A DNA stretch of 64,000 bases from Butyrivibrio sp. NC2002 (lineage in GTDB: Bacteria > Bacillota > Clostridia > Lachnospirales > Lachnospiraceae), in the NCBI RefSeq assembly GCF_000702265.1, contig NZ_KL370880.1:434001-498000 (forward strand), in the 5' to 3' direction. A program made the translations under genes and the position numbers. Each line of letters opens with the position of its first letter. The stretch's first letter is position 1. Below, in pieces: positions 17,647 through 26,896 of this stretch. A model generated the notes under the pieces. That model ran no database searches, was not told the origin of the DNA, and saw only the letters and a program-made list of their open reading frames with translations.

Positions 17647-17982
17647 ATGGACAAGAGAATCAGAGACAGATTAAGAAGAATTGAAAAAATGGAAATTGAG
17701 CTTTTATCCGATGAGGAGCTCATAAACGAAAAGAAGGAGCTGTTGATATTGATCAAGGCAGTTCAAAATGAACTTGTCAGAAAGATGATCTTGATAGCTG
17801 CGATTATAGTAGGTCTTGCTGTTTCGCTGACGGGACTTTTTTCATACCCCTCTGCTCCGATGCTTGGGGTTGTGCTTGTTTTCGTGCTTCTTTTTATTGC
17901 ATCTATCATGATCTACTACCAGAAGAACTCGATTTTGGAGGAATTATATAAGGCTTCGGACCTTCTTACAATAAAAGAGTAA
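17647..17982 (+). CDS. Small membrane protein with N-terminal coiled coil
   Basis: 111 residues. The first 45 are charged and helical (IEKMEIELLSDEELINEKKE), followed by two transmembrane helices (about 47-66 and 71-90) and a short tail. GGGGGGC precedes the ATG. No family is recognised. It sits between the ureohydrolase gene and the trp T-box leader. Confidence 0.7.
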   Translation: MDKRIRDRLRRIEKMEIELLSDEELINEKKELLILIKAVQNELVRKMILIAAIIVGLAVSLTGLFSYPSAPMLGVVLVFVLLFIASIMIYYQKNSILEELYKASDLLTIKE

Positions 17983-18023
17983 AATACATCAATAAACTGA
18001 ATAAAAATTATCAATAAATTGCG

Positions 18024-18052
18024 TTGACAATAAAAAAGCAGAATGATAACAT
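18024..18052 (+). promoter_or_regulatory. Sigma-A promoter of the trp operon
   Basis: TTGACA (18024-18029), 17-base spacer, TAACAT (18047-18052). Transcription would start about 18059, just before the T-box leader. Confidence 0.75.
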
Positions 18053-18058
18053 TACTTC

Positions 18059-18344
18059 AATTTAATAAAGCTTTAAACCGTTGAAGGAGAGGAGTACCTC
18101 TTTGTGATGCCTAAGAGAGAGCTGCGTAGCTGGGATGCAGTAGGATAGCAATTTGGGAATGGACTCCTGAGGGTGTAGGGAAATGCATTTGGCAGAGTAT
18201 TCTACAACGTATGCATACGTTAGTTGCAAGGGATATGTTGGTATCCTGAAAAGAGCATAAGCTTGCTTATGAATTCAAGGTGGCACCGCGGATATAATAA
18301 TTCGTCCTTGATAGAAATTTATATTTCTATCAGGGATTTTTTTT
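18059..18344 (+). promoter_or_regulatory. T-box leader, tryptophan-specific
   Basis: The conserved T-box AAGGTGGCACCGCG is at 18277-18290. A terminator stem (18305-18318 with 18323-18336) ends in eight T. Stem I begins near GGAGAGGAG. On its 3' side the specifier codon is read as TGG at 18160-18162 followed by A, giving tryptophan. Uncharged tRNA-Trp would pair with TGG and with the T-box bulge (UGGC) to form the antiterminator and allow transcription of trpD to trpG. This is transcription attenuation by a T-box, not a TRAP or leader-peptide system. Confidence 0.95.
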
Positions 18345-18408
18345 CGTTAAAAATCGGAACGGAAAGATCTCTGATAGGCAAAACATCAAAGAAAAGGGGA
18401 CTAAAAAA

Positions 18409-19431
18409 ATGATCAGAGAAGCAATCGAGAAAATTGTAAACAAGGAAGACCTTAGCTATGACGAAGCCTTCGAAGTAATGAATGAAATCATGAATGGAGA
18501 CAGTACTCCTACTCAGAACGCCGCATTTCTTGCCGCACTTTCGACAAAGAGTGCAAGGGCGGAGACAACTGATGAAATCGCAGGTTGCGCGGCTGCTATG
18601 AGATCACATGCAACAAAGGTAGAAACCGACATGGATGTGTTTGAGATAGTTGGAACGGGCGGAGACAACGCTCACAGCTTTAATATATCAACAACTTCTG
18701 CACTTGTTGCGGCAGCAGGCGGAATGAAGGTTGCAAAGCACGGTAACAGAGCGGCTTCATCCTTGTGCGGAACCGCTGATTGTCTTGAGGCACTTGGGGT
18801 AAATATAGATCAGGATCCTCAAAAGTGCGTAGAGCTACTTGAAAAGGTTGGAATGTGTTTCTTCTTTGCACAGAAGTATCACACTTCAATGAAGTATGTA
18901 GGTGCTATTCGAAAGGAACTGGGATTCAGAACGGTTTTCAATATCTTAGGACCTCTTACCAATCCGGCATCACCTAAGATGCAGCTTCTTGGTGTGTATG
19001 ATGAATACCTTGTTGAGCCGCTTGCACAGGTACTTATAAATCTTAGAGTTAAGCGCGGAATGGTAGTTTATGGAATGGATAAACTCGATGAAATCTCCAT
19101 GAGTGCTCCGACAAGAGTATGTGAGATAAACAACGGATGGTTTAAATCCTACGTTATAGAGCCTGAGGATTTTGGTTTTGAAAAATGCACTAAGGATGAT
19201 CTAAAGGGCGGAACACCTGAGGAAAATGCAAAGATCACAAGAGATATCCTCGGCGGAGCAAAGGGTGCCAAAACAAATGCAGTTCTGTTAAACGCCGGCG
19301 CATCACTTTATATCGGCGGAAAGGCTGAGAGCTTTAAAGATGGCGTAAAACTTGCAGAAGAAATAATTGCTTCGGGAAAGGCGCTTGAAACACTTGAAAG
19401 ATTTATAGAGGTTAGTAATGACAATACTTGA
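18409..19431 (+). CDS. trpD: Anthranilate phosphoribosyltransferase
   Basis: 340 residues, normal length for the family. [19 protein letters not shown] is the PRPP-binding region and [12 protein letters not shown] follows. It transfers phosphoribosyl to anthranilate, the second step of the branch. It is the first gene after the T-box, an unusual place because trpE usually leads. The 3' end overlaps trpC by 14 bp. Confidence 0.96.
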   Translation: MIREAIEKIVNKEDLSYDEAFEVMNEIMNGDSTPTQNAAFLAALSTKSARAETTDEIAGCAAAMRSHATKVETDMDVFEIVGTGGDNAHSFNISTTSALVAAAGGMKVAKHGNRAASSLCGTADCLEALGVNIDQDPQKCVELLEKVGMCFFFAQKYHTSMKYVGAIRKELGFRTVFNILGPLTNPASPKMQLLGVYDEYLVEPLAQVLINLRVKRGMVVYGMDKLDEISMSAPTRVCEINNGWFKSYVIEPEDFGFEKCTKDDLKGGTPEENAKITRDILGGAKGAKTNAVLLNAGASLYIGGKAESFKDGVKLAEEIIASGKALETLERFIEVSNDNT

Positions 19432-20197
19432 TGAATTGGCTGAATATGCAAGATACAGAACAAGCAAAGCAAAGGAAAAAGTTTCGCTATCTGCCCTGAA
19501 AGAAATGGCGCTTTCGCTTCCAAAGGGGAGCTATGAATTTGAAAAAGCTCTGAAAAAAGAAGGGGATATGGCTTTTATCTGTGAGTGCAAGAAGGCTTCT
19601 CCTTCAAAGGGAATGATAGCAGAGGATTTCCCCTATCTGCAGATTGCAAAAGACTACGAGATGGCAGGTGCTGACTGCATATCGGTTTTGACAGAGCCCA
19701 GGTGGTTTCTTGGAAGCGATGAGTACCTCAGAGAAATTGCAGAAAATGTAAGTATTCCCTGCATCAGAAAAGACTTCACGGTTGATGAGTACATGATATA
19801 CGAGGCAAAAGTACTTGGCGCAAAGGCGGTACTTCTTATCTGCTCAATACTCTCAGGGGATGAGATAAAAAGATACATAGAAATATGTGACAATCTCGGA
19901 ATGAGTGCTCTGGTGGAAGCTCACGATAAAGAAGAAATCGGGACTGCAATCGAATGCGGAGCAAGGATCATAGGAGTAAACAACAGAAATTTGAAGGATT
20001 TTTCAGTAAACACTGAAAACAGCAGGAAATTAAGAAGCCTGATTCCGGATGATGTTATCTATGTATCCGAGAGCGGAATAAGAGATGCTAAAGATATAAA
20101 GGCACTTAGAGAAGCAGGTGTGAACGCGGTTTTGATAGGCGAAGCGCTTATGAAGGCAGCAGATAAAAGGCAGATGCTTTCAAGACTTAAAGGATAA
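19418..20197 (+). CDS. trpC: Indole-3-glycerol phosphate synthase
   Basis: 259 residues. [15 protein letters not shown] and [12 protein letters not shown] hold catalytic lysine and acidic residues of the (beta/alpha)8 barrel; [20 protein letters not shown] and SESGI follow in order. It closes the indole ring from CdRP. It starts inside trpD and is followed 10 bp later by the trpF-trpB fusion. Confidence 0.95.
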   Translation: MTILDELAEYARYRTSKAKEKVSLSALKEMALSLPKGSYEFEKALKKEGDMAFICECKKASPSKGMIAEDFPYLQIAKDYEMAGADCISVLTEPRWFLGSDEYLREIAENVSIPCIRKDFTVDEYMIYEAKVLGAKAVLLICSILSGDEIKRYIEICDNLGMSALVEAHDKEEIGTAIECGARIIGVNNRNLKDFSVNTENSRKLRSLIPDDVIYVSESGIRDAKDIKALREAGVNAVLIGEALMKAADKRQMLSRLKG

Positions 20198-20207
20198 GGT
20201 GTAAAAA

Positions 20208-21998
20208 ATGGCGGTTATAAAGTTTTGCGGACTTACTAAAAAAGAAGATATAGAAGAAGCAAACAAGCTCCTTCCCGAGTATGTTGGATTTGTTTTCTGG
20301 GATAAGAGCAGGCGCTATATTACTAAGGATAAGGCAAGAGCATTAAAGAATATGCTCAGCCCCAAAATAAAGTCTGTCGGAGTATTTGTAGATGCCCCCA
20401 AAAGCGATGTTCTTAGTCTTTTTAAAGAAGGGATAATCGACGTGGCTCAGCTTCACGGAAAAGAAAATGATGACTACATAAAGTCCTTAAAAAATGAGAA
20501 AGTTCCTGTTATCAAGGCTTTTAAGATAGAGGATAAAAAAAGCCTGAATCTGGCGGCTGAATCGCCTGCTGATTACGTGATGCTTGATGCAGGCAAGGGC
20601 GAAGGAAAAAAGTTTGACTGGTCACTTATTAAAGACTTTCATAGACCGTTTTTCCTTGCGGGAGGTCTTGATAGCGCAAATGTAGGATATGCGGTTGATA
20701 AATTACATCCTTACGGAGTTGACGTAAGTTCAGGCATTGAGACTGGGATAGATAAAGATAAAGAGAAGATGAAAAGATTTGTAGAGAAAGTTAGAGAGGA
20801 TAAGAAGATGACTAAAGCAAGAGGAAGGTTCGGGATGCATGGAGGACAGTATATTCCCGAAACACTTATGAATGCAGTAAATGAGCTTGAAAAAGCATAT
20901 AACAAATATAAGGACGATCCGGATTTTTGCAGGGAACTGACAGATCTATTGAACAATTATGCCGGAAGACCAAGCCTTTTATATTATGCAGAGAAAATGA
21001 CAAAAGATCTGGGCGGAGCAAAGATATATCTTAAGAGAGAAGACCTTAATCATACGGGTTCTCACAAGATAAACAATGTTCTTGGACAGGCGCTTCTTGC
21101 AAAAAAGATGGGTAAGACAAGGCTTATCGCTGAAACGGGCGCAGGTCAGCATGGAGTTGCAACAGCGACTGCAGCAGCACTTCTTGGTATGGAATGTGTT
21201 GTTTTTATGGGAAAAGAGGATACAGAGAGACAGGCGCTTAACGTATACAGAATGAGGCTTTTGGGAGCTGAAGTAATCCCTGTTACATCAGGAACGGCAA
21301 CACTTAAGGATGCAGTTTCAGAGGCTATGAGAGAGTGGACAAAGAGAATTGATGATACTCACTACTGCCTTGGTTCCGTCATGGGACCGCACCCTTTCCC
21401 TACGATAGTAAGAGATTTTCAGGCAGTCATATCAAGGGAGTCAAAACAGCAGATCCTCGAGAAAGAGGGAAGACTTCCTGATGCAGTGGTTGCATGTGTT
21501 GGCGGCGGAAGCAATGCAATCGGAAGCTTTTATAACTATATAGATGATGAGGGCGTTGAGCTGTATGGATGTGAGGCAGCAGGCAGAGGAATAGATACTT
21601 TTGAAACAGCAGCTACTGTAAACACCGGAAAAGTCGGGATTTTCCATGGCATGAAATCATACTTCTGTCAGGATGAATACGGACAGATAGCACCTGTTTA
21701 TTCCATATCCGCAGGTCTTGACTATCCGGGTGTTGGACCTGAACACGCATATCTGCACGATATCGGCAGAGCAAAGTATGTTCCTGTTACAGATGATGAA
21801 GCGGTTGATGCTTTTGAATACCTGTCAAAGACAGAGGGTATAATACCTGCAATTGAGAGCGCACACGCAGTTGCTTTTGCAAGAAAACTGGCAAAAACAA
21901 TGGATAAGGACAAGATAATAATAGTTACCATTTCAGGAAGAGGAGATAAGGACTGTGCTGCAATAGCACGTTACAGAGGGGAGGACATCCATGAGTAA
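20208..21998 (+). CDS. trpFB: Phosphoribosylanthranilate isomerase-tryptophan synthase beta fusion (TrpF-TrpB)
   Basis: 596 residues in one frame. Residues 1-199 are TrpF ([34 protein letters not shown]). From about 203 TrpB begins ([15 protein letters not shown]) with the PLP lysine in HTGSHKINN (about 287), ETGAGQHG, and GGGSNAIG for phosphate. There is no stop between the domains. An in-frame ATG at 20808 is preceded by GAGAGGA at 7 bp, so free TrpB may also be made. TrpF isomerises PRA; TrpB condenses indole with serine. Confidence 0.95.
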   Translation: MAVIKFCGLTKKEDIEEANKLLPEYVGFVFWDKSRRYITKDKARALKNMLSPKIKSVGVFVDAPKSDVLSLFKEGIIDVAQLHGKENDDYIKSLKNEKVPVIKAFKIEDKKSLNLAAESPADYVMLDAGKGEGKKFDWSLIKDFHRPFFLAGGLDSANVGYAVDKLHPYGVDVSSGIETGIDKDKEKMKRFVEKVREDKKMTKARGRFGMHGGQYIPETLMNAVNELEKAYNKYKDDPDFCRELTDLLNNYAGRPSLLYYAEKMTKDLGGAKIYLKREDLNHTGSHKINNVLGQALLAKKMGKTRLIAETGAGQHGVATATAAALLGMECVVFMGKEDTERQALNVYRMRLLGAEVIPVTSGTATLKDAVSEAMREWTKRIDDTHYCLGSVMGPHPFPTIVRDFQAVISRESKQQILEKEGRLPDAVVACVGGGSNAIGSFYNYIDDEGVELYGCEAAGRGIDTFETAATVNTGKVGIFHGMKSYFCQDEYGQIAPVYSISAGLDYPGVGPEHAYLHDIGRAKYVPVTDDEAVDAFEYLSKTEGIIPAIESAHAVAFARKLAKTMDKDKIIIVTISGRGDKDCAAIARYRGEDIHE

Positions 21999-22767
21999 GA
22001 TAGCTGAGGCATTTTTAAATAAAAAGGCATTTATACCGTTTATTACCTGCGGTGATCCCGATCTTGAGACTACCAAAAACATAGTAAAAAAACTTGCGGA
22101 AAGCGGAGCTGACCTTATAGAACTGGGCATTCCTTTTTCAGATCCCACTGCTGAGGGACCGGTGATCATGGAGGCCAATATCAGGGCCTTGAAGAATGGT
22201 ATCACTACGGATGACGTTTTTGATATGGTGAGGGAACTTAGGGAGAGTGTAACTGTTCCCATGGTTTTTATGACTTATGCCAATGTTGTTTTTTCATACG
22301 GAATAGAGAAATTTGTTCAAAACTGCCGTGAGGTTGGAATTGACGGTATGATACTTCCGGATGTTCCCTTCGAGGAAAAGAGAGAGTTTGAGGAAATATG
22401 TGAGGCGTATGGGATAGATTTTATTTCAATGATCGCGCCTACTTCAGCAGAGAGGATAGATAAAATTGCGCAGGAAGCAAAAGGGTTTATTTACATTGTT
22501 TCAAGCCTTGGCGTGACCGGAACAAGAGATAGCATTTCAAGTGACATCAAGTCACTTGTTCAGAGAGTTCGCAAAAACACAGATGTTCCCTGCGCTGTAG
22601 GCTTTGGAATATCGACACCTGCTCAGGCAGCAGAAATGGCTGATATCTCGGACGGTGCGATAGTTGGTTCCGCAATTGTAAGGATAATAGGACAATACAA
22701 AAAGGATGCACCAAAATACGTCGGACAAATGGTCACAGAGATGAAGGAGGCTTATCATGCATCCTGA
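21991..22767 (+). CDS. trpA: Tryptophan synthase alpha subunit
   Basis: 258 residues. [31 protein letters not shown] (catalytic Glu) and [13 protein letters not shown] (catalytic Asp) are present, with SSLGVTGTR and VGFGIS later. It cleaves indole-3-glycerol phosphate and passes indole to TrpB. The start overlaps the end of trpB by 8 bp behind GGGGAGG. Confidence 0.96.
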   Translation: MSKIAEAFLNKKAFIPFITCGDPDLETTKNIVKKLAESGADLIELGIPFSDPTAEGPVIMEANIRALKNGITTDDVFDMVRELRESVTVPMVFMTYANVVFSYGIEKFVQNCREVGIDGMILPDVPFEEKREFEEICEAYGIDFISMIAPTSAERIDKIAQEAKGFIYIVSSLGVTGTRDSISSDIKSLVQRVRKNTDVPCAVGFGISTPAQAAEMADISDGAIVGSAIVRIIGQYKKDAPKYVGQMVTEMKEAYHAS

Positions 22768-24262
22768 AAAGAGCAGCAAAGATACGCTTTTTCCGTCTTT
22801 TGATGAGGCTAAAAAGTATGCAGAAAACTACAGATATGTTCCTGTAGCGGGCGAGATTTTAAGTGATGTCATTACTCCGATAAATCTTTTGAAAAAATTA
22901 AAATTAAAGAGTAAATACTGTTATCTTCTGGAGTCAGTGGAACATCAGGAGAGATGGGGAAGATATACATTTTTAGGATACGAGCCGCTTCTTGATTTCA
23001 CCTGCATTGACGGAGAGGTTACAGTAAAAAGCACGAAAGACGGAAGTGAAAAGACATATAAGGAAAATCCGATCGCATCGCTTAAAAAGCTTCTTTCCGA
23101 ATATACCAGTCCAAAGATACAGGGAATGCCTTCATTTACCGGTGGGCTTGTGGGATACTTTGGATATGATTTCATCAAGTATACAGAACCAAAGCTTGTT
23201 CTTGACGCGAAGGACAGAGAGTGCTTTAAAGATGTGGATCTCATGCTTTTTGACAAGGTTATATGTTTTGACAACTTAAGGCAGAAGATCATTATCATCG
23301 TAAATGTGGATACCAGGGATTTTGAGAGAGGATATAACAAGGCAGTTGAAGATATTGATGAAATTATTGAGCTTATCCTAAGCGGCGAAGAGATTGAGGA
23401 TGAGCCGGCTGTTTTAAAGTCGGATTTTGAACCTCTTTTTGATAAAGAGCAGTATATGGAGATGGTTGAAAGAGGGAAAAAGTACATATACGAAGGGGAT
23501 ATTTTTCAGGTTGTTTTGTCAAACAGGCTTGAAGCCAGAATGGAAGGCTCCCTGTTAAACACATACAGAGTGCTAAGGACGATCAATCCGTCGCCGTATA
23601 TGTTCTATTTTAGCGGAGATGATGTCGAAGTTGCGGGGGCATCACCTGAGACACTTGTTAAGCTGGAAAACGGAGTTCTTCACACTTTTCCTCTTGCGGG
23701 TTCACGGCCTAGAGGAAAAGATGCGGATGAGGACGAGGCTCTTACTAAGGAACTTCTTGCAGATGAGAAGGAATGTGCTGAGCACAACATGCTTGTTGAC
23801 CTTGGAAGAAACGATCTGGGAAAGATCAGTAAGTATGGCTCGGTAAAAGTTGAGGATTATATGTCTGTGCAGAAATACTCACATATCATGCATATCGGCT
23901 CGACTGTGAGAGGCGAAATAAGGAAAGAGTATGACGCCGTTGATGCAATATCTGCAGTGCTTCCTGCAGGGACTTTGTCCGGAGCGCCAAAGATAAGGGC
24001 TTGCGAAATTATAAACGAACTTGAAAATAACAAGCGCGGAATCTACGGCGGAGCTATCGGATATATTGATTTTGCAGGAAACATGGATACCTGTATAGGA
24101 ATCCGGATAGCATACAAGAAAAACGGAAAGGTGTTTGTAAGATCCGGAGCAGGAATTGTTGCGGACTCTGTGCCTGAAAAGGAGTACACAGAGTGCATAA
24201 ACAAGGCAAGGGCATGCACGAAGGCTTTGGAAGAATCTGCGATAAAGTGGGTGGAAAAATGA
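22757..24262 (+). CDS. trpE: Anthranilate synthase component I
   Basis: 501 residues. The LLES motif (YCYLLESVEHQERW) of the tryptophan feedback site is intact, and the chorismate-binding core is clear (AGASPETLVKL, PLAGSRPRG, SGAPKIRACEII, YIDFAGNMDTCIGIR). It makes anthranilate from chorismate with ammonia from TrpG. It starts 11 bp inside trpA, behind AAGGAGG. Its position near the end of the operon is unusual. Confidence 0.95.
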   Translation: MHPEKSSKDTLFPSFDEAKKYAENYRYVPVAGEILSDVITPINLLKKLKLKSKYCYLLESVEHQERWGRYTFLGYEPLLDFTCIDGEVTVKSTKDGSEKTYKENPIASLKKLLSEYTSPKIQGMPSFTGGLVGYFGYDFIKYTEPKLVLDAKDRECFKDVDLMLFDKVICFDNLRQKIIIIVNVDTRDFERGYNKAVEDIDEIIELILSGEEIEDEPAVLKSDFEPLFDKEQYMEMVERGKKYIYEGDIFQVVLSNRLEARMEGSLLNTYRVLRTINPSPYMFYFSGDDVEVAGASPETLVKLENGVLHTFPLAGSRPRGKDADEDEALTKELLADEKECAEHNMLVDLGRNDLGKISKYGSVKVEDYMSVQKYSHIMHIGSTVRGEIRKEYDAVDAISAVLPAGTLSGAPKIRACEIINELENNKRGIYGGAIGYIDFAGNMDTCIGIRIAYKKNGKVFVRSGAGIVADSVPEKEYTECINKARACTKALEESAIKWVEK

Positions 24263-24831
24263 TATTGCTTATAGATAACTATGATAGTTTTTCATACAAT
24301 CTCGTTCAGCTTGTTGGGATGATCAACAGTGACATTATGGTGATAAGAAATGATGAGAAAAGCCTTAGCGGGATCGAAGAATTAAATCCAAGTCACATAA
24401 TAATCTCTCCGGGTCCCGGAAGGCCACAGGATGCCGGGATCTGTGAGAATGCTATAAGATATTTTGCGGGGAAAGTGCCGATTTTGGGAGTGTGCCTTGG
24501 ACATCAGGCTATATGCGAAAGCTTCGGTGCGACCATTACCTATGCGTCTACGCTTATGCATGGGAAAAAATCTGATGTAAATATCATGGGTGATTGTAAG
24601 CTTTTTGATGGAATAGGAAAGCGCACCGGGGTAGCAAGGTATCATTCACTTGCTGCAAAAGGCGATACTATACCGGAATGTCTTGAGGTGGTTGCAAAAA
24701 CCGATGACGGTGAAATAATGGCCGTGAAACACAGAGAATATGAAGTATACGGGGTTCAGTTCCATCCGGAATCAATACTGACTGATGATGGCATGAAAAT
24801 GCTGTCCAATTTTTTAAGTATTTCAGCATAA
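24259..24831 (+). CDS. trpG: Anthranilate synthase component II (glutamine amidotransferase)
   Basis: 190 residues from the ATG at 24259, which overlaps the trpE stop as ATGA; the longer frame upstream lies inside trpE and lacks homology. Nucleophile in GVCLGHQAI, catalytic His-Glu in QFHPESI. It provides ammonia from glutamine. It could also serve 4-amino-4-deoxychorismate synthase (PabA), as in other Firmicutes; no pabB is visible here. Confidence 0.95.
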   Translation: MILLIDNYDSFSYNLVQLVGMINSDIMVIRNDEKSLSGIEELNPSHIIISPGPGRPQDAGICENAIRYFAGKVPILGVCLGHQAICESFGATITYASTLMHGKKSDVNIMGDCKLFDGIGKRTGVARYHSLAAKGDTIPECLEVVAKTDDGEIMAVKHREYEVYGVQFHPESILTDDGMKMLSNFLSISA

Positions 24832-24854
24832 ATGGATAGTAATAAAAATAGTCA

Positions 24855-24883
24855 TTGACAAAGAGCATAAAGATGGCTAAAAT
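24855..24883 (+). promoter_or_regulatory. Sigma-A promoter of the tRNA-Leu pair
   Basis: TTGACA (24855-24860), 17-base spacer, TAAAAT (24878-24883), 14 bp before the tRNA-Leu(CAG) 5' end. Confidence 0.78.
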
Positions 24884-24896
24884 CAATATGTTGCGT

Positions 24897-24980
24897 GCAG
24901 GAATGGCGGAATTGGCAGACGCGCACGGTTCAGGTCCGTGTGATAGCAATATCATGAGGGTTCAAGTCCCTTTTCCTGCA
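24897..24980 (+). tRNA. tRNA-Leu(CAG)
   Basis: 84 bases: acceptor GCAGGAA/TTCCTGC with discriminator A, anticodon stem CACGG/CCGTG with loop TTCAGGT (anticodon CAG), long variable arm and T arm GGG-TTCAAGT-CCC. No encoded CCA. Confidence 0.95.
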
Positions 24981-25007
24981 TCTTTCGAAAACTCTATATT
25001 GATTTAT

Positions 25008-25091
25008 GCGGAAGTGTCGGAATTGGCAGACGAGCAAGACTAAGGATCTTGTGATGGTTACATCGTGAGGGTTCAAGTCCCTTCTTCCGCA
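25008..25091 (+). tRNA. tRNA-Leu(AAG)
   Basis: 84 bases: acceptor GCGGAAG/CTTCCGC with discriminator A, anticodon stem CAAGA/TCTTG with loop CTAAGGA (anticodon AAG), long variable arm. A34 must be edited to inosine by a TadA-type deaminase or read CUU only. A second copy lies at 52835-52919. Confidence 0.95.
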
Positions 25092-25093
25092 CG

Positions 25094-25172
25094 ATTAACT
25101 AAGAACTAGGATGCATTCCTAGTTCTTTTTTTACTTTAAAAAATATGACATGCATCCTAGTTCTTAGTTAAT
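25094..25172 (+). terminator. tRNA terminator nested in a 22-bp inverted repeat
   Basis: AAGAACTAGGA/TCCTAGTTCTT (25101-25111 with 25117-25127) plus T7 is a standard terminator. Its left arm is also part of a perfect 22-bp inverted repeat, 25094-25115 with 25151-25172, so two exclusive hairpins are possible. The second hairpin encloses the T tract. Confidence 0.8.
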
Positions 25173-25330
25173 AGGCCGAGGAGTCCCTTGAACCCAAGGT
25201 TCAAGGTCTCCTCGCCCTGACGGGCTTCGTCGGTCGGTTCGGTGGGAAAAAGGGCGCACGACGTCCGGGGGACGTCGGCTTTGCGCGGACCGAAGTGAAA
25301 CGTAGATCCCCGGACCTTTTTCTTTTTCCA
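25173..25330. other. GC-rich hairpin block, possible structured RNA
   Basis: A stretch clearly richer in GC than its neighbours and without a credible gene. It holds a 16-bp inverted repeat with one or two mismatches at 25177-25214, GCCC/GGGC at about 25214-25225, GACGTCC/GGACGTC around 25260-25276, and an alternative pairing of GTCCGGGG (25263-25270) with CCCCGGAC (25308-25315) followed by a T tract. The last two pairings exclude each other. Function unknown. Confidence 0.55.
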
Positions 25331-25670
25331 CCCTTGTCAGAAGAAGAATTTGTCCTGTCATCGCATCTCCGAATTTCTAAAAAGCCACAAGTTCCCTTGT
25401 TTTCGTGGCAACTTGTGGCTTTTGCCGCTCCGCAACGCTGTGGCAAAAAGAGCAAAAGCAACAAGTCCTGTTGTTTTCATATGAACTTGGGGTATTTCAC
25501 CCATATCAGAAGAAGAATTCGTCCTGTCATCGCATCTCCGAATTTCTAAAAAGCAACAAGTCCCCGCGATTTCATGGCAACTTGGGGCTTTTACCGCTCC
25601 GCAGCGCTGGAGCAGAAAGTGCAAAAGCAACAAGTCTTGCTGTTTTCATATGATCTTGGGGTATTTCACC
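25331..25670 (+). repeat. 169-bp repeat family, locus A (two tandem units)
   Basis: Two units in tandem; the shared start CAGAAGAAGAATT is at 25338 and 25507, giving a 169-bp period. Each unit has an imperfect hairpin around AAAAGC...GCTTTT (14 perfect pairs in the first unit), a GCTCC/GGAGC type stem, and a conserved tail ending GGGGTATTTCACC. 169 is not a multiple of three, so tandem units shift frame, which argues against coding. Related copies are at 30761-31100 and, inverted, 49735-50065. Confidence 0.85.
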
Positions 25671-25672
25671 AA

Positions 25673-25780
25673 TGATATTGCAGCGGATAATCCATCTTAT
25701 AAATTGTTTTTGAAAAATGGATTCATGATTGAGTATCAAAACGAAGAAGTTGTGATGGTTAAAAAAATCTATAGCTCATG
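25673..25780 (+). pseudogene. GNAT acetyltransferase C-terminal remnant
   Basis: The frame from 25673 reads DIAADNPSYKLFLKNGF and then EVVMVKKIY, the typical last strands of a GNAT acetyltransferase (N-x-x-Y-K-L-F-x-K-x-G-F). There is no start or N-terminal domain; the repeat array of locus A adjoins the break at 25670. It probably represents a gene truncated by repeat insertion or deletion. Confidence 0.55.
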
Positions 25781-26896
25781 TCATTTTATCTCTTTCCAGT
25801 ATTTCTCAGCATGTTTTAACATTTTTTGAATGTTGTCAGGCATGGGATTGGTAGGGTGAGGCTCCTGAGAAAATAATGAATCAATGCTCTCAACGGCGCC
25901 TACTCCAAGTTCATCGTATAGCATTGGCTTATAATTCTCTTTAGCATGCCAAAATCGTATCTTTCCGTCGATACTATTGACTGGAGATCTGTCGAATTTC
26001 ACAGCAAGTTTATATGCCTCATCTATAGACTGTCTCATGTTTTCATAGTCCCCAAGACAAGAAAGAGTCATAGCTTTAAGAATCAGTAAAATGGCCTGCA
26101 TCTTAGTAAGATAGCTTATTTCGCTGCCAGCTGTTGCTTCATATATTTTTATGCACCAGTCCAAAACATCAAGGGCCTCCATGATATTATTTTTTTTACC
26201 GGTTTTAACAAGCGCAATAGCCATACTATTGGAATATTGTAGGCTGTTTAATAGGATAGATACCAGAACCTTTGTAAATCTATCCATTCCTTCTTCATGC
26301 ATGCCCATATCCATCAGAATTTTTGCGATATTAATATCTGCAATTCCCTTATAGTTGATCTTTTTGAATTCTTCAAGGGCTTCCTCGGGACTAGCCTGAC
26401 TTTTGAGTTCTGCTATACATAATCTGATTGAGAATTCATCGATGTCGGGATCGGTATTTTGGTCTATCAATCGAAGGGCTGATTCATAAAGATTGATAGT
26501 TTTGTCCAGATACTTTTTATATACGTTAGCTGAAGTGGCTACATTATAGGCTTTTGCACTTCCATAGATTATCTTAAAGTTTGTTGGATACCTGATCAGA
26601 GCTTTGTCAGCTTCGGATATTGCTTTATTATAATTGTTTTTCCTAAGAAGGGCGTCAATGTTTTTGATTGTAACATCCACATTTTTTGATGAAATGCTAT
26701 ACCCAAGCAGTACGTCAATGGAAATACCAAAAAAGTCTGCCAGCTCGATTAAGGTCATTATGTCAGGAATGGTACTGGCGCTTTCCCATTTCGATACTGC
26801 GCCAACAGTGATTCCAAAGGCCTCAGCGAGTTCTTCTTGTGTCAATCCCATCTCTTTTCGGTATTTTTTTATATTTTCACATAAATTAAGCTGCAT
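25781..26896 (-). CDS. XRE-family regulator with TPR-like C-terminal domain
   Basis: 371 residues from the ATG at 26896 (GGGGAAG upstream); a TTG two codons earlier is possible. Residues about 7-65 are a HTH_3 domain (MGLTQEELAEAFGITVGAVS, KWE). The rest is helical with TPR-like repeats (ALIRYPTNFKIIYGSAKAY), a layout found in peptide-sensing RRNPP-type regulators. It overlaps the end of the MFS gene, so the two form an operon; it may control the exporter in response to a peptide or substrate. No partner peptide gene was found. Confidence 0.82.
   Translation of the reverse strand: MQLNLCENIKKYRKEMGLTQEELAEAFGITVGAVSKWESASTIPDIMTLIELADFFGISIDVLLGYSISSKNVDVTIKNIDALLRKNNYNKAISEADKALIRYPTNFKIIYGSAKAYNVATSANVYKKYLDKTINLYESALRLIDQNTDPDIDEFSIRLCIAELKSQASPEEALEEFKKINYKGIADINIAKILMDMGMHEEGMDRFTKVLVSILLNSLQYSNSMAIALVKTGKKNNIMEALDVLDWCIKIYEATAGSEISYLTKMQAILLILKAMTLSCLGDYENMRQSIDEAYKLAVKFDRSPVNSIDGKIRFWHAKENYKPMLYDELGVGAVESIDSLFSQEPHPTNPMPDNIQKMLKHAEKYWKEIK

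Noticed and set aside
22945..23487. 180-codon minus-strand frame inside trpE
   Set aside because: Antisense shadow, Ser-rich low-complexity product.
25164..25653. Several overlapping open frames on both strands with similar peptides
   Set aside because: They follow the 169-bp repeats in many frames; the period is not a multiple of three and no ribosome site or family is seen.
25331..25670. Possible CRISPR array
   Set aside because: The unit is 169 bp with no constant short repeat and unique spacer pattern, and no cas genes are present.
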